A model generated the notes under the pieces. That model worked only from the letters and a program-made list of their open reading frames with translations, was not told where the DNA came from and did not search any database. Source: Legionella sp. PATHC035 (GTDB lineage: Bacteria; Pseudomonadota; Gammaproteobacteria; Legionellales; Legionellaceae). From it: a DNA stretch of 64,000 bases. The stretch is taken from assembly GCF_026191115.1 (NCBI RefSeq), contig NZ_JAPHOT010000001.1, positions 1,390,501 to 1,454,500 on the forward strand. Reading direction: 5' to 3'. Position numbers and translations under genes: made by a program. Below are positions 45,518 to 55,400 of the stretch, in pieces. The stretch's first letter is position 1, and every line of letters starts with the position of its first letter.

Positions 45518-46366
45518 CTAGGCCTGGGATGACGGGAAAAATGGATGTTCATCTTGGGCTAAATGAACCTGAAATTCATCACAATCTTTTAAAAATTCTT
45601 CGCTTAAAAAATAATTAAATTCGTTTAAACGTGCAGGGGAGATAGAATCAGCAGGACTCACTTTATCTGCTGGATGACACATAATCAGGGTGTTGTCCTT
45701 AACTAAACTCATCCACTTTCTGAACAACTCTCTATAATTTGCATCAGGTGCAAAATCATAAATGCCCGAGAAGTAACGATTATGTGGAATGCCCAAATGG
45801 ATCATTTGCTTCAGTAATGCCTTACCTCCTGTAAACGCCAATACTTTTGCTTTAAATCGACTTTGCGGCAAGTTAATGGACGGCCAGGTAGCACGAACAA
45901 AAGTTCGATAATTTTTCAATCTTTGTTGATAAAGATCCAAAATGACTTTCCGTATCACAGGAAATTGATGCACATGCTGATGGCCATCAATAAAATCAGG
46001 CGGTTGTTGCATGATATCGATGAATTGATCCAATTGAGCTAAAAATTCTTTTGCAATAAAGGATAATTTCAGTGCGTGCAGATGCGACTTAATCAACAAT
46101 TCATGTAATGTAAAAGAGGATTGTTCTGGGTTGGATGCTAAATAACCTTCAGTAAGATTAAAATGCAATCCAATTTGGATGTGTTTGCATTTTTTTAAAG
46201 AGAGCAGCTCTTGGGCATAAGGAATAAAACTCGGCATATTCACCATGCAACTTACAGCAGACAGACGCCCCATCTGTACTAATTTTAAAATACCTTCCGA
46301 AATTCCGGCATCCAAACCAAAGTCATCTGCACATAGAACTACAGTTTTCGAATCAATCACAATCAC
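45518..46366 (-). CDS. YdjC/ChbG/HpnK-type carbohydrate deacetylase
   Basis: The 282-residue protein has the YdjC-family metal-site motifs: CADDFGL (12-18), IGLHFNLTEG and DGHQHVHQFP. These enzymes remove acetyl groups from N-acetylated sugars, including chito-oligosaccharides (ChbG) and hopanoid sugar precursors (HpnK-like). The start appears to be a GTG at 46366. It is alone between the CrcB operon and the EamA gene, so the substrate is open. Confidence 0.85.
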   Translation of the reverse strand: MIVIDSKTVVLCADDFGLDAGISEGILKLVQMGRLSAVSCMVNMPSFIPYAQELLSLKKCKHIQIGLHFNLTEGYLASNPEQSSFTLHELLIKSHLHALKLSFIAKEFLAQLDQFIDIMQQPPDFIDGHQHVHQFPVIRKVILDLYQQRLKNYRTFVRATWPSINLPQSRFKAKVLAFTGGKALLKQMIHLGIPHNRYFSGIYDFAPDANYRELFRKWMSLVKDNTLIMCHPADKVSPADSISPARLNEFNYFLSEEFLKDCDEFQVHLAQDEHPFFPSSQA

Positions 46367-46557
46367 GCGCCAATACTTTGTAACAAAAGCATATGATATA
46401 TCATTTTAACTCTAATATTGTAGCCTGATTGCGGCAGAGAACGATCCGCAACAGGTTTTTGCTGGAAAAACAGAATCTCCTCCGTCAATGCTTACCAACT
46501 TCGCACCGATTGTTTCGGCACGCACGTTTCACGTAAAATGAAGGTGGTTGCCATTTT

Positions 46558-47460
46558 TTACCTCAAAGCTGCTTCTGTCTGTGCTTTTACAGGAAAAAAG
46601 CGAGCGCCCAAAATATTGATGCACAAGCCACCAATCACTAATAATCCTGCAGCGAGCTTCCACAGCTGGAACGGTTCATCCAATACGAAAACCGAACTAA
46701 TCATGGCCACAATGGGAACCAATAAAGTAAAGGGTGCGACCATTCCCACAGGATAGCGAGCAATGAGCCAGTTCCAAACCCCATACCCTATCCAGGTCGA
46801 AGCAAAAACAATATAAAACAATGATAATATACCCCGCCAACTTAGATGTTCGTAGGTATAAACAAAACTCGATGCCCCCTCAAATATCAAAGAAAAAAGA
46901 AACATCGGGATGCAGGCAACAAAACTCCCCCACACAATAATTGCCATCATATTGTTGTTACTGCCTTTAATTTTCTTGGTGATCAGATTGCCTATGCCCC
47001 ATGTTGCGGCAGCTGCAAGAATAAAAATAAAACCAAGTAAAGAGATTTGGCTGTCAAAATGCATCGCAACTAAACCAATCCCCGTAAACGCAACCAAGGC
47101 ACCTATAGTCTGCCCCAGATTGGGTTGTTCCCCCAAAAAAATTACTGCGAAAAACATACTAAAAAATACCTGCGTCTGCATGAGTAACGACGCCATTCCA
47201 GCGGGCATGCCAACATTCATACCGATAAATAGGAAGGCAAATTGCAATGCAAACATGACAAAGCCATATAAGACAATCTCCTTAAAAGACGAATGAGGTA
47301 TTTTGACAAAAAATACAGCCGGCACACTGGCAAATAAAAAACGTAGCGCACACAGTAGCAGAGGTGAAATTTCTTCCAGTCCAAAGGATACAAAAAGAAA
47401 ATTTACCCCCCAAATCAAAACGACTAAAAGAGCCAGTAAAAGATGGGTAATAGGCATCAT
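46558..47460 (-). CDS. EamA-family exporter
   Basis: The 300-residue protein has ten transmembrane helices in two EamA repeats (about 5-135 and 145-285), with the repeat signature FLGEQPNLGQTIGALVAFTGI. It resembles the E. coli EamA (YdeD) type that exports cysteine-pathway metabolites, but specificity cannot be deduced. GGAG lies 5 bases before ATG 47460. Confidence 0.85.
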   Translation of the reverse strand: MMPITHLLLALLVVLIWGVNFLFVSFGLEEISPLLLCALRFLFASVPAVFFVKIPHSSFKEIVLYGFVMFALQFAFLFIGMNVGMPAGMASLLMQTQVFFSMFFAVIFLGEQPNLGQTIGALVAFTGIGLVAMHFDSQISLLGFIFILAAAATWGIGNLITKKIKGSNNNMMAIIVWGSFVACIPMFLFSLIFEGASSFVYTYEHLSWRGILSLFYIVFASTWIGYGVWNWLIARYPVGMVAPFTLLVPIVAMISSVFVLDEPFQLWKLAAGLLVIGGLCINILGARFFPVKAQTEAALR

Positions 47461-47767
47461 CAGTGCTCCAATAAAAAACTTATTTTAGCCTAAAGTCTGT
47501 TATAAAGCTATTTAAACAGTTTACTTTTTGTTCAGATTAGAGGTTAAAATTAAGAAAAGATTTGATCGCAATTGAGTGGTTGCATACAGGAATCAGGATG
47601 AATTTAATTTCTATTTTGCAATCGCCACGTTAAACTGCACTATTCTTTTTAAAATAGGGTTAAAGGGGCCTGTTGAGAAGCAATATAGTCCCCTTTACCC
47701 GGAAGATGACGGGGTCCCCGCGGGGCTTCGTCCAGGCTCTATTTCACTACTTTTTATGGCTTAAATT
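47461..47767. other. Intergenic region between divergent genes
   Basis: About 300 bases between the EamA and rdgB starts. CCCCGCGGGG at 47716-47725 is a GC-rich palindrome near rdgB. A 62-codon frame at 47576-47764 has a GTG start and no coding character. No clear promoter pair was picked. Confidence 0.4.
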
Positions 47768-48352
47768 ATGAAAGAAATTATTCTCGCTACCAGCAATTCC
47801 GGTAAAATTAAGGAATTACGCGATCTATTAGCACCAATAGAATGTATCCCGCAAAGCGATTTTGGTGTTACTGATGCCATAGAGAATGGCTTAAGCTTCA
47901 TTGAAAATGCACTAATTAAAGCACGGCATGCCAGTTTACATACAGGGAAACCTGCTTTAGCGGATGATTCGGGCTTAGTAGTACCGGCCTTAAATGGCGA
48001 ACCGGGTATTTATTCTGCTCGCTATGCCGGTGAGCATGCAACCGATGTGGAAAACATCCATTTACTCTTGGAAAAAATGACTCATATTCCCTTAGCACAG
48101 AGGGAAGCTTGGTTTTATTGCGCCATCGCATTAGTAGAGCATGCCAATGATCCAACGCCAATCATCGCCACAGGAGTATGCAAAGGGGTGATCCACACTC
48201 ACGCTGTTGGCGACAGTGGATTTGGTTATGATCCCATTTTTTATATTCCTGACTTTCAATGCACAGTAGCTCAATTACCTGCTAAAATTAAAAATAATAT
48301 CAGTCACCGCGCACAAGCATTAAAGCAACTGCGTACTCTAATTAAGAATTGA
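47768..48352 (+). CDS. rdgB: dITP/XTP pyrophosphatase RdgB
   Basis: The 194-residue protein is the Ham1/RdgB house-cleaning nucleotidase that hydrolyses dITP, XTP and related nucleotides. Signature segments are [12 protein letters not shown] (6-17), [21 protein letters not shown] and [13 protein letters not shown]. Length and motifs are canonical. Its stop codon (TGA, 48350-48352) overlaps the start of the next gene by one base, giving translational coupling. Confidence 0.95.
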   Translation: MKEIILATSNSGKIKELRDLLAPIECIPQSDFGVTDAIENGLSFIENALIKARHASLHTGKPALADDSGLVVPALNGEPGIYSARYAGEHATDVENIHLLLEKMTHIPLAQREAWFYCAIALVEHANDPTPIIATGVCKGVIHTHAVGDSGFGYDPIFYIPDFQCTVAQLPAKIKNNISHRAQALKQLRTLIKN

Positions 48353-50040
48353 TGATGGACACTGATGCACTCTTTGCGCAAGCATATAAGTTCCAATATG
48401 AAGGTCATTTGCCCCAAGCCATTAGCCTTTATGAACAAATCCTGTTACAAGAACCCAAGCATCTTAATACCTTGCATTTTTTAGGGCTTACTTATGCTCA
48501 GTTAGGGGATATGGATAATGCCATTCTCTATCTGCTACAAGCACTCTCGTTGAATCCTGAGAATGCCAGTTTGCTGAATAACATAGCAAATGCGTACAAA
48601 AAACTACACCGCCTGGATAAGGCAATTGAATATTATCAACAAGCCATAAAACTGAAACCGGATTATGCCCAAGCCCATAATAACTTAGCCACGGTCTATG
48701 CGTTACAACATAATTATCCTCAAGCGCTCTTACATTATACCCGAGCAGTTCATGCTGAACCTGATTTTAGTGCAGCGCATTTTAATTTAGGCTTACTGTT
48801 GCTGCAAAATAATCAATTGGATGCAGCCAAAACCCAATTTAATAATGTAGTCTCCTTAAATCCTTTTCATACTGAAGCCTTGTTTTATCTTGGTGTTTTA
48901 CATCTCGAAAAAAATGCGCTGGCCGAAGCTGAGGAAGCATTTCAAAACGTTTTAGAACAAGACAGTAAGCAAATAGAAGCGCTTTCTAACTTGGGGGTAA
49001 TTGCTTTAAAAAGACAGCAAAACCAATTGGCAATTGATTATTTTAGTAAGGCCTTGGCTTTAGACAATGAGAACATCGAGGCACGCAATAACTTAGCTGC
49101 AACCTTTATGCATCATGATCGTTTTGAGAATGCACTCATGCATTATGACGTATTACTGCAAAAAGAACCGGACAATGTTGAATATTTATACAATTCCGGG
49201 GTGGCGCAAATGGCTTTAGGCCACTTAAACGAAGCCATTATTCTTTTTGATCACATACTCGAGTTAGAGAGCACTCATACCTCCTCGCTCAACAATCTGG
49301 CCGCGATTTATCTTAAATTGGAACAAAAAGTTAAAGCCAAAGAATATCTGGAACGAGCTCTGGAGATTAATCCAGAGGATACCATAAGCGCCCACATGCT
49401 CTCCGCGCTTACCAGAGATAAGCAAGCAACAACGACTCCTGAGTATGCCCATAATTTATTTAATAATTACGCGCTTTATTATGATCAACACATGAAAGGC
49501 ACGTTAAACTATTCCATCCCACAACACATAGCACGCGTCATCCACCAATTAGAATTACCTGCAAACACCCATACCTTGGATTTAGGCTGTGGAACGGGTT
49601 TAACCGGGATTGTTCTTCGTGAAGTGAGTAAACACTTAACCGGGGTTGATATTTCTGAAAAAATGCTGGCCCAAGCTAAGTCAAAGCAAATCTATGACAA
49701 TTTGGTGGAAGCGGAGCTCAATCAATTTCTACAGCAAAACAAGGCAACCTATAATTTGATTATTGCCGCCGATGTCCTGCCCTATTTTGGTGAGCTCGAT
49801 GCGCTATTTCATACGATTCATCAGCATCTGAAATCCAAAGGCTATTTTATTTTTACTACGGAAATCAGCTTGGAGAATCCCTGGTCGCTTGAAACAAGTG
49901 CTCGGTTCAGTCATCATCCGGACTACATCAAAAAATTAGTCGAACAAAATCAGTTCCAACTCGTGAAACAGGAACAAATTCCTGCACGCATACAAGAACA
50001 ACGCGTTTTGGAGGTCATGCTTTATATATTAACAATTTGA
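48352..50040 (+). CDS. TPR-repeat methyltransferase
   Basis: The 562-residue protein has about ten tetratricopeptide repeats over residues 1-345 (repeated patterns such as NLGVIALKRQQ and YLERALEINPED), then a class I SAM methyltransferase domain with LDLGCGTGL near 408 and GVDISEKMLAQAK near 430. TPR-methyltransferases of this kind often modify small molecules or carrier-bound intermediates, but the target is unknown. The ATG at 48352 overlaps the rdgB stop (TGATG); a TTG one codon earlier is also possible. Operon with rdgB. Confidence 0.88.
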   Translation: MMDTDALFAQAYKFQYEGHLPQAISLYEQILLQEPKHLNTLHFLGLTYAQLGDMDNAILYLLQALSLNPENASLLNNIANAYKKLHRLDKAIEYYQQAIKLKPDYAQAHNNLATVYALQHNYPQALLHYTRAVHAEPDFSAAHFNLGLLLLQNNQLDAAKTQFNNVVSLNPFHTEALFYLGVLHLEKNALAEAEEAFQNVLEQDSKQIEALSNLGVIALKRQQNQLAIDYFSKALALDNENIEARNNLAATFMHHDRFENALMHYDVLLQKEPDNVEYLYNSGVAQMALGHLNEAIILFDHILELESTHTSSLNNLAAIYLKLEQKVKAKEYLERALEINPEDTISAHMLSALTRDKQATTTPEYAHNLFNNYALYYDQHMKGTLNYSIPQHIARVIHQLELPANTHTLDLGCGTGLTGIVLREVSKHLTGVDISEKMLAQAKSKQIYDNLVEAELNQFLQQNKATYNLIIAADVLPYFGELDALFHTIHQHLKSKGYFIFTTEISLENPWSLETSARFSHHPDYIKKLVEQNQFQLVKQEQIPARIQEQRVLEVMLYILTI

Positions 50041-50136
50041 ATAATTTTAAGCAATTAAGCAAAATAATAGATATACTATATTATATAAGGAATGGGAAAG
50101 TGACTCTACCACTTTTATAGAGAGCAAGGAGCTTAT

Positions 50137-52218
50137 ATGTCGAAGCCCATCAATGCACATAAATTTGTCGAGGCACCGCAACTAACTTCCGATGAACAAC
50201 ATGAAATCAATCGGAAAATTGATTTTGAAACCGCAAAATCATTTCACAGCATGGTTAAACTTGGCGCTTTCGCCAATATTTGCGGAGCCTTTCTTTATGT
50301 CCTTGCCATCTATAATACAACCCAACCCGTATTAATCATTTCTTGGTATGTTCTTTTGGTGATTGCCAACTTACTGAATGTACTATGGGCCCTACGCTTT
50401 GAATACAAACATATAAGCCGTCAAGAAATTCTTAAGTGTCGAAAAGGTTTTCTCTACATAGTCATTTTAATCTGTCTAATATGGAGCAGTATTGGCATTG
50501 TGTTTATGGATGATGGAATGCATCAACAGATGACCACCATTATCTTTTTATCTGCGGTTTTGATTTGTTTTTCTTTTTCGACAGCAATTGATTTAACCAT
50601 GGGAATTGCCAGCATTGTTTGTCTGCTTACCCCTACAATTTTATATCATTTTTATATCACCATCAGTGCATTTCATTCTGAAGCGGGCCATATCAGTATG
50701 TCAATTACTGGCTCATTTGTGGTACTCGGAATCTTTATGCTCATTGCCTGCTTTGTAGGCAATAGAATCATTTTAAAATTATTTCGTTTGGGGTATGAAA
50801 ATGCATTACTAAGCCATAAACTGGAAAACTTGAATGCTCTTTTGGAACAAAGGGTCAAAGAACGCACTGAAGCCTTAGAAAAATCATTAAAATTAGTGAC
50901 CTACCAGGCAACACATGATTTATTAACCGACTTACCTAATGAGCGTTTACTTTATGAACACATCAATAATGTAGCTGAACGAGCCGTTAAAGATCATCAC
51001 AAATTTGCTGTTGCCTGCTTTTCATTAAATAATATGATGAAAATTAATGACAGTATCGGGCATCACGCCTCAGCCACCATTATTCATCGTATTGCCCAAC
51101 GGTTTAGTCAACTTGCAGAAAAGAACACCAAATATTTCTTTTCATTATTACGTAAAGACGTATTTGTTATCCTGATAGATCCCATTATCGACTTACTGGA
51201 AATAGAGGAATGTACCCAGGATTTATTTGTTGTATTGGATAATCCTGTCTATGTAGCACAACAAGAATTGAATTTAACTGCAAGTATTGGTATCAGTGTA
51301 TTTCCCGATGATGGCCGGGATGTGGACACACTAATTACGCACGCAGAAGCGGCACGTACCCTTGCCACAGAGCGCGGAGGCAATAGTGTTCGTGTTTTTA
51401 ATACCATAATAACCGCCGATGCTACGAGACAATTAAACATTGAAAATCAACTCTATCGGGCGATTGAAAACAATGAATTAATCCTGAATTACCAGCCATT
51501 CATTGACTTGCGAACCGGGACTGTTTGTGGCGCAGAAGCCTTAGTGCGCTGGAATAATCCCGTGTTAGGATTACTTTCCCCGATGGAGTTTATCCCTTTA
51601 GCAGAAACAAACGGCATGATTCTTCCTATTGGGGAATGGGTATTACGCACAGCTTGCCAACAATTGAAAAAATGGCATAACAGTGGATTTAAATTGATTA
51701 TGTCCGTTAACTTATCAGCGAAACAGTTGGTACAACATGATCTGGTCGAGCATATTGCGCAAATTTTAGACGATCAAAAACTTTCTCCCAAGTACCTTGA
51801 ATTAGAACTCACGGAGTCCAATGCATTTCAAAATGAAGCTATTCCAATTATTAATAAATTTACGGAAATGGGTATTTCCCTGGCCATTGATGACTTTGGT
51901 ACAGGTTACTCAGAGTTTGGTAATCTTAAGCTCTTTAAAGTCAATAAAATAAAAATTGATAAAACATTTATTCAAGATATTGACGTGAGTATTGATAGTA
52001 GAAATATCGTGAGCAATACCATTGCCTTGGCTCATAGGATGAATATTGATTGCTTGGCAGAGGGGGTAGAAACCCTGGAGCAAATTAAATTCTTAAAAGA
52101 AAATGGATGTTACATCATGCAAGGTTATTACTTCAGTCAACCGCTGGATGTCAAAGACTTCTCTGAGTTTTTAAAAACGCACTCCAAAAATACCTACGAG
52201 GCACTAACGAATTGGTGA
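50137..52218 (+). CDS. Membrane EAL-domain cyclic-di-GMP phosphodiesterase with degenerate GGDEF
   Basis: The 693-residue protein has five to six membrane helices (about 40-225), a coiled linker (ALEKSLKL near 245), a degenerate GGDEF domain and an EAL domain. The GGDEF signature is RKDVF near 338, so cyclase activity is not expected; the domain may sense GTP or bind partners. EALVRW near 466 and the later DDFGTGYSEFG keep EAL catalytic residues, supporting phosphodiesterase activity. Located between the TPR methyltransferase and the polyketide synthase; a separate promoter region precedes it. Confidence 0.88.
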   Translation: MSKPINAHKFVEAPQLTSDEQHEINRKIDFETAKSFHSMVKLGAFANICGAFLYVLAIYNTTQPVLIISWYVLLVIANLLNVLWALRFEYKHISRQEILKCRKGFLYIVILICLIWSSIGIVFMDDGMHQQMTTIIFLSAVLICFSFSTAIDLTMGIASIVCLLTPTILYHFYITISAFHSEAGHISMSITGSFVVLGIFMLIACFVGNRIILKLFRLGYENALLSHKLENLNALLEQRVKERTEALEKSLKLVTYQATHDLLTDLPNERLLYEHINNVAERAVKDHHKFAVACFSLNNMMKINDSIGHHASATIIHRIAQRFSQLAEKNTKYFFSLLRKDVFVILIDPIIDLLEIEECTQDLFVVLDNPVYVAQQELNLTASIGISVFPDDGRDVDTLITHAEAARTLATERGGNSVRVFNTIITADATRQLNIENQLYRAIENNELILNYQPFIDLRTGTVCGAEALVRWNNPVLGLLSPMEFIPLAETNGMILPIGEWVLRTACQQLKKWHNSGFKLIMSVNLSAKQLVQHDLVEHIAQILDDQKLSPKYLELELTESNAFQNEAIPIINKFTEMGISLAIDDFGTGYSEFGNLKLFKVNKIKIDKTFIQDIDVSIDSRNIVSNTIALAHRMNIDCLAEGVETLEQIKFLKENGCYIMQGYYFSQPLDVKDFSEFLKTHSKNTYEALTNW

Positions 52219-52323
52219 AGCTCGTGCATCCCCTCACTTCTGAAAAAAAATCGTAGCCTGGGTGCAGAAGGTTCGGCCTCGGCTCAAGACCTCCCTTAGA
52301 CGCAAATGTCTTTTCGAGTTTTG

Positions 52324-52339
52324 TTGGGCCAAAGCTCAA
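52324..52339. repeat. Imperfect GGGCC palindrome upstream of the polyketide synthase
   Basis: TTGGGCCAAAGCTCAA, an imperfect relative of the palindromes at 22722 and 39899, in the 239-base gap before the synthase gene. Confidence 0.4.
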
Positions 52340-52457
52340 CCAACAGATACTAGACCCAGCGACAACACTATCCCTCAATATAAAGATGACATTAACTGAG
52401 AGTATTGATAGCATGATGCAAGTTCAGATAATCGATTTAGCAAAATGGAAGTTGCGT

Positions 52458-55400
52458 ATGCAAAATATTATTAATCGAATACAGAAGCGAGCTCAAAAAC
52501 ATCCTCAATCTGAAGCAATTCTCTATTTAGAAGATGGAAAACATCCGACTGCAAGCCTCACTTTTGGCGCCTTGGATCATCAAGCCAGAATTATTGCCGC
52601 CCATTTACAAGCCCATCACATGAAGGGCAATCGTGTGGTCCTTCTCTACCCAACGGGGATTGAATTTATAGTCAGTTTGATAGGATGTTGGTATGCAGGT
52701 GTCATTGCTGTGCCAGTACACTGCCCTAAAATCGATGAATTTACCATACACGAAGCGTTTCTGAACAGTATAGCGAACGATGCGGATATTGCTGCCGTTT
52801 TAAGCCTGGATTCATTTCGTTCCAGTATTGAGACGACTCTCAAGAAAAAAGTACCTGTGTTGGCCACGGATAGCCTAAACAACAAACTGGCCAACGATTA
52901 TCAAGCCGTTCATATCACTGAGGATACCATCGCCTATTTGCAATATACATCCGGGTCAACCTCTACCCCCAAGGCAGCAATAATCACCCATGGTAATTTA
53001 CAACATAGTCTGCAAGAAACCCTCAAAGTGTGGCATTACACCAAGAAAAGTATTACCCTGACCTGGGCTCCCCATACCCATGTTTACGGATTAGTATGTG
53101 GGATCCTGGTACCTCTATATCATGGCACACTGGCAATTATTATGCCGCCTGCTGCCTTTATCAATAAGCCGATTACTTGGTTATCTGCCATTTCAACCTA
53201 CCGGGTCACCCATAGCGGTTGTCCTAATTTTGGTTATGATATTTGCGTGCGTGACATTCAGGATGAAGAACTTGCCTCGCTGAATTTAAAACATTGGAAG
53301 GTAGCAATTAATGGTGGCGATATGGTTCAGTATCAAACCCTTACTCGTTTCGCCGCAAAATTCAAAGTATGTGGTTTTGAGTTAAACCAATTCTGTTCAG
53401 CCTACGGGATGTCCGAATTATCGGGAGCAATTGCCGTGACGTCTTTTGGTTGTGAACCTTGCTCGTTACCACTGCAAGAGCGTGCACAGCGACAATTGGT
53501 CAGTAGCGGCAAATTATTACCAGGACTGCAGGCCGTTGTGGTTGACCCTCAAACGAAACAGCCTGTTGCCCAGGGTGAAACCGGTGAACTCTGGTTATCA
53601 GGCAAATCGCTGGCTCAAGGCTATTGGCGACGTCCTGAGGAAACACAGGAGGTATTTCATGCGACGTTATCTGGCGGTGATTTAACCTATTTTAAAACCG
53701 GAGATTTGGGATTTATCTTTGACGATGAAATTTATCTAACTGGACGGTTAAAAGAAGTCGTCGTCGTTTATGGCAAAAAATATTATCCGCTTGATTTGGA
53801 GGCTACCGTCGCCAATGCGCTGGCCCAATTCCAGATCAAACTGCCCCAAGTGGTCTTTTCTACAGAAATTAAGGGTACAGAAAAAATTATCGTTGTTCAG
53901 GAATTGTCGGAAGAGGCAGATAAGTCGCTCTATCCTGAGATCAAAAACACAATTCGATATGCGATCACCAAACACCATGGGCTGGATGTTCATGAAGTCC
54001 TATTAAGCCCTAAGGGGGCAATTCCCAAAACCGGAAGTGGCAAATTGCAACGAAAGAAAACCGAATTACTCTTTAATGAACAACGTCTTGCGCTATTAAC
54101 ACAAAATGAGCCCATCAAGGCGATAACTCAGCAAAATGAAGCGCACAGTAAAAACCTATTCATCACGCAGATCGCTAAAGTATTAAACAAAGAGCCGCAA
54201 GAAATCGACTTGCATGCACCATTAAGCCATTATTCCTTTGACTCGATCAATATCATTCAGCTCACCAGTGTGCTTAATGCAACCTATCAACTCGCCCTCT
54301 CTCCTGCAGCTTTGTATGAGTACGCTACTTTAGCAGAGTTTTATACTGACTTATTGGAAGCAAAAACGGTTGTGGCGGAGCCAGAAGAAGCGCAGCAACC
54401 CTGCTCTCAAACTCTTACCGAAAACGACATCGCCATCATCGGAATGAGCGGTATTTTTCCACAAGCACCTGATGTGGATACCTTTTGGGATAATTTATGT
54501 CAAGGGATAGATTGCATCAGTGAAGTCCCTTTATCCCGATGGAACTGGCGTGATTTAACCGTGAGGTGGGGTGGTTTTATTGACCAGGTGGATCAATTTG
54601 ATGCGGCATTTTTTAATATTTCACCTCACGAAGCAGAACTGATTGATCCGCAACAACGATTATTTTTGCAGATTGCCTGGAAAACCATTGAAGACGCTGG
54701 ATATACTCCGTCATCCCTTGCGGCATTGAAAACAGGTTTATTTGTAGGGGTATTTAATCATGATTATGCTGAGTTATTGCAAAAAAATGGGGTTATGGAT
54801 GCCTATCTGACTACCGGTACGATGCACAGTATGATTGCAAATCGTATTTCCTACATTTTAAATTTGCGCGGCCCCAGTGAGGCAATTGATACTGCATGTT
54901 CCAGCTCCCTCGTGGCCATTCACCAAGCAGTGCACGCGATTTTGCAAGGCGATTGTGAACTGGCGCTTGCAGGAGGAGTGAATACATTAATTACCCCTAC
55001 CTCTTTTATTGCAGCCCAGCACGCAGGGATGCTTAGTAACGATGGACGTTGTAAAACATTTGATAAAAACGCCAATGGTTATGTTCGGGGCGAAGGGGCA
55101 GGCGCCATTTTATTAAAAAAATTATCGCAGGCATTGCAAGATGGAGATCATATCTATGGAGTAATTAAAGGCACGGCGGTAAATCATGGAGGGCATGTGA
55201 ATACCCTCACTGCACCTAATCCCAATGCCCAAGCAGAAGTCATTATTTCAGCGTGCCAGCGGGCGCAAGTACCCATTGACAGCATTCAATACATTGAAAC
55301 CCATGGCACCGGTACCCCACTAGGTGATCCCATTGAAATTAACGGCTTAAAAAAAGCATTTCAATACCTGGCCTTAGAGCAAAACATTGACTCGTTGCCA

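Noticed and set aside
47576-47764. 62-codon frame upstream of rdgB
   Set aside because: GTG start, no family signal, and it overlaps a GC-rich palindrome; it looks like chance.
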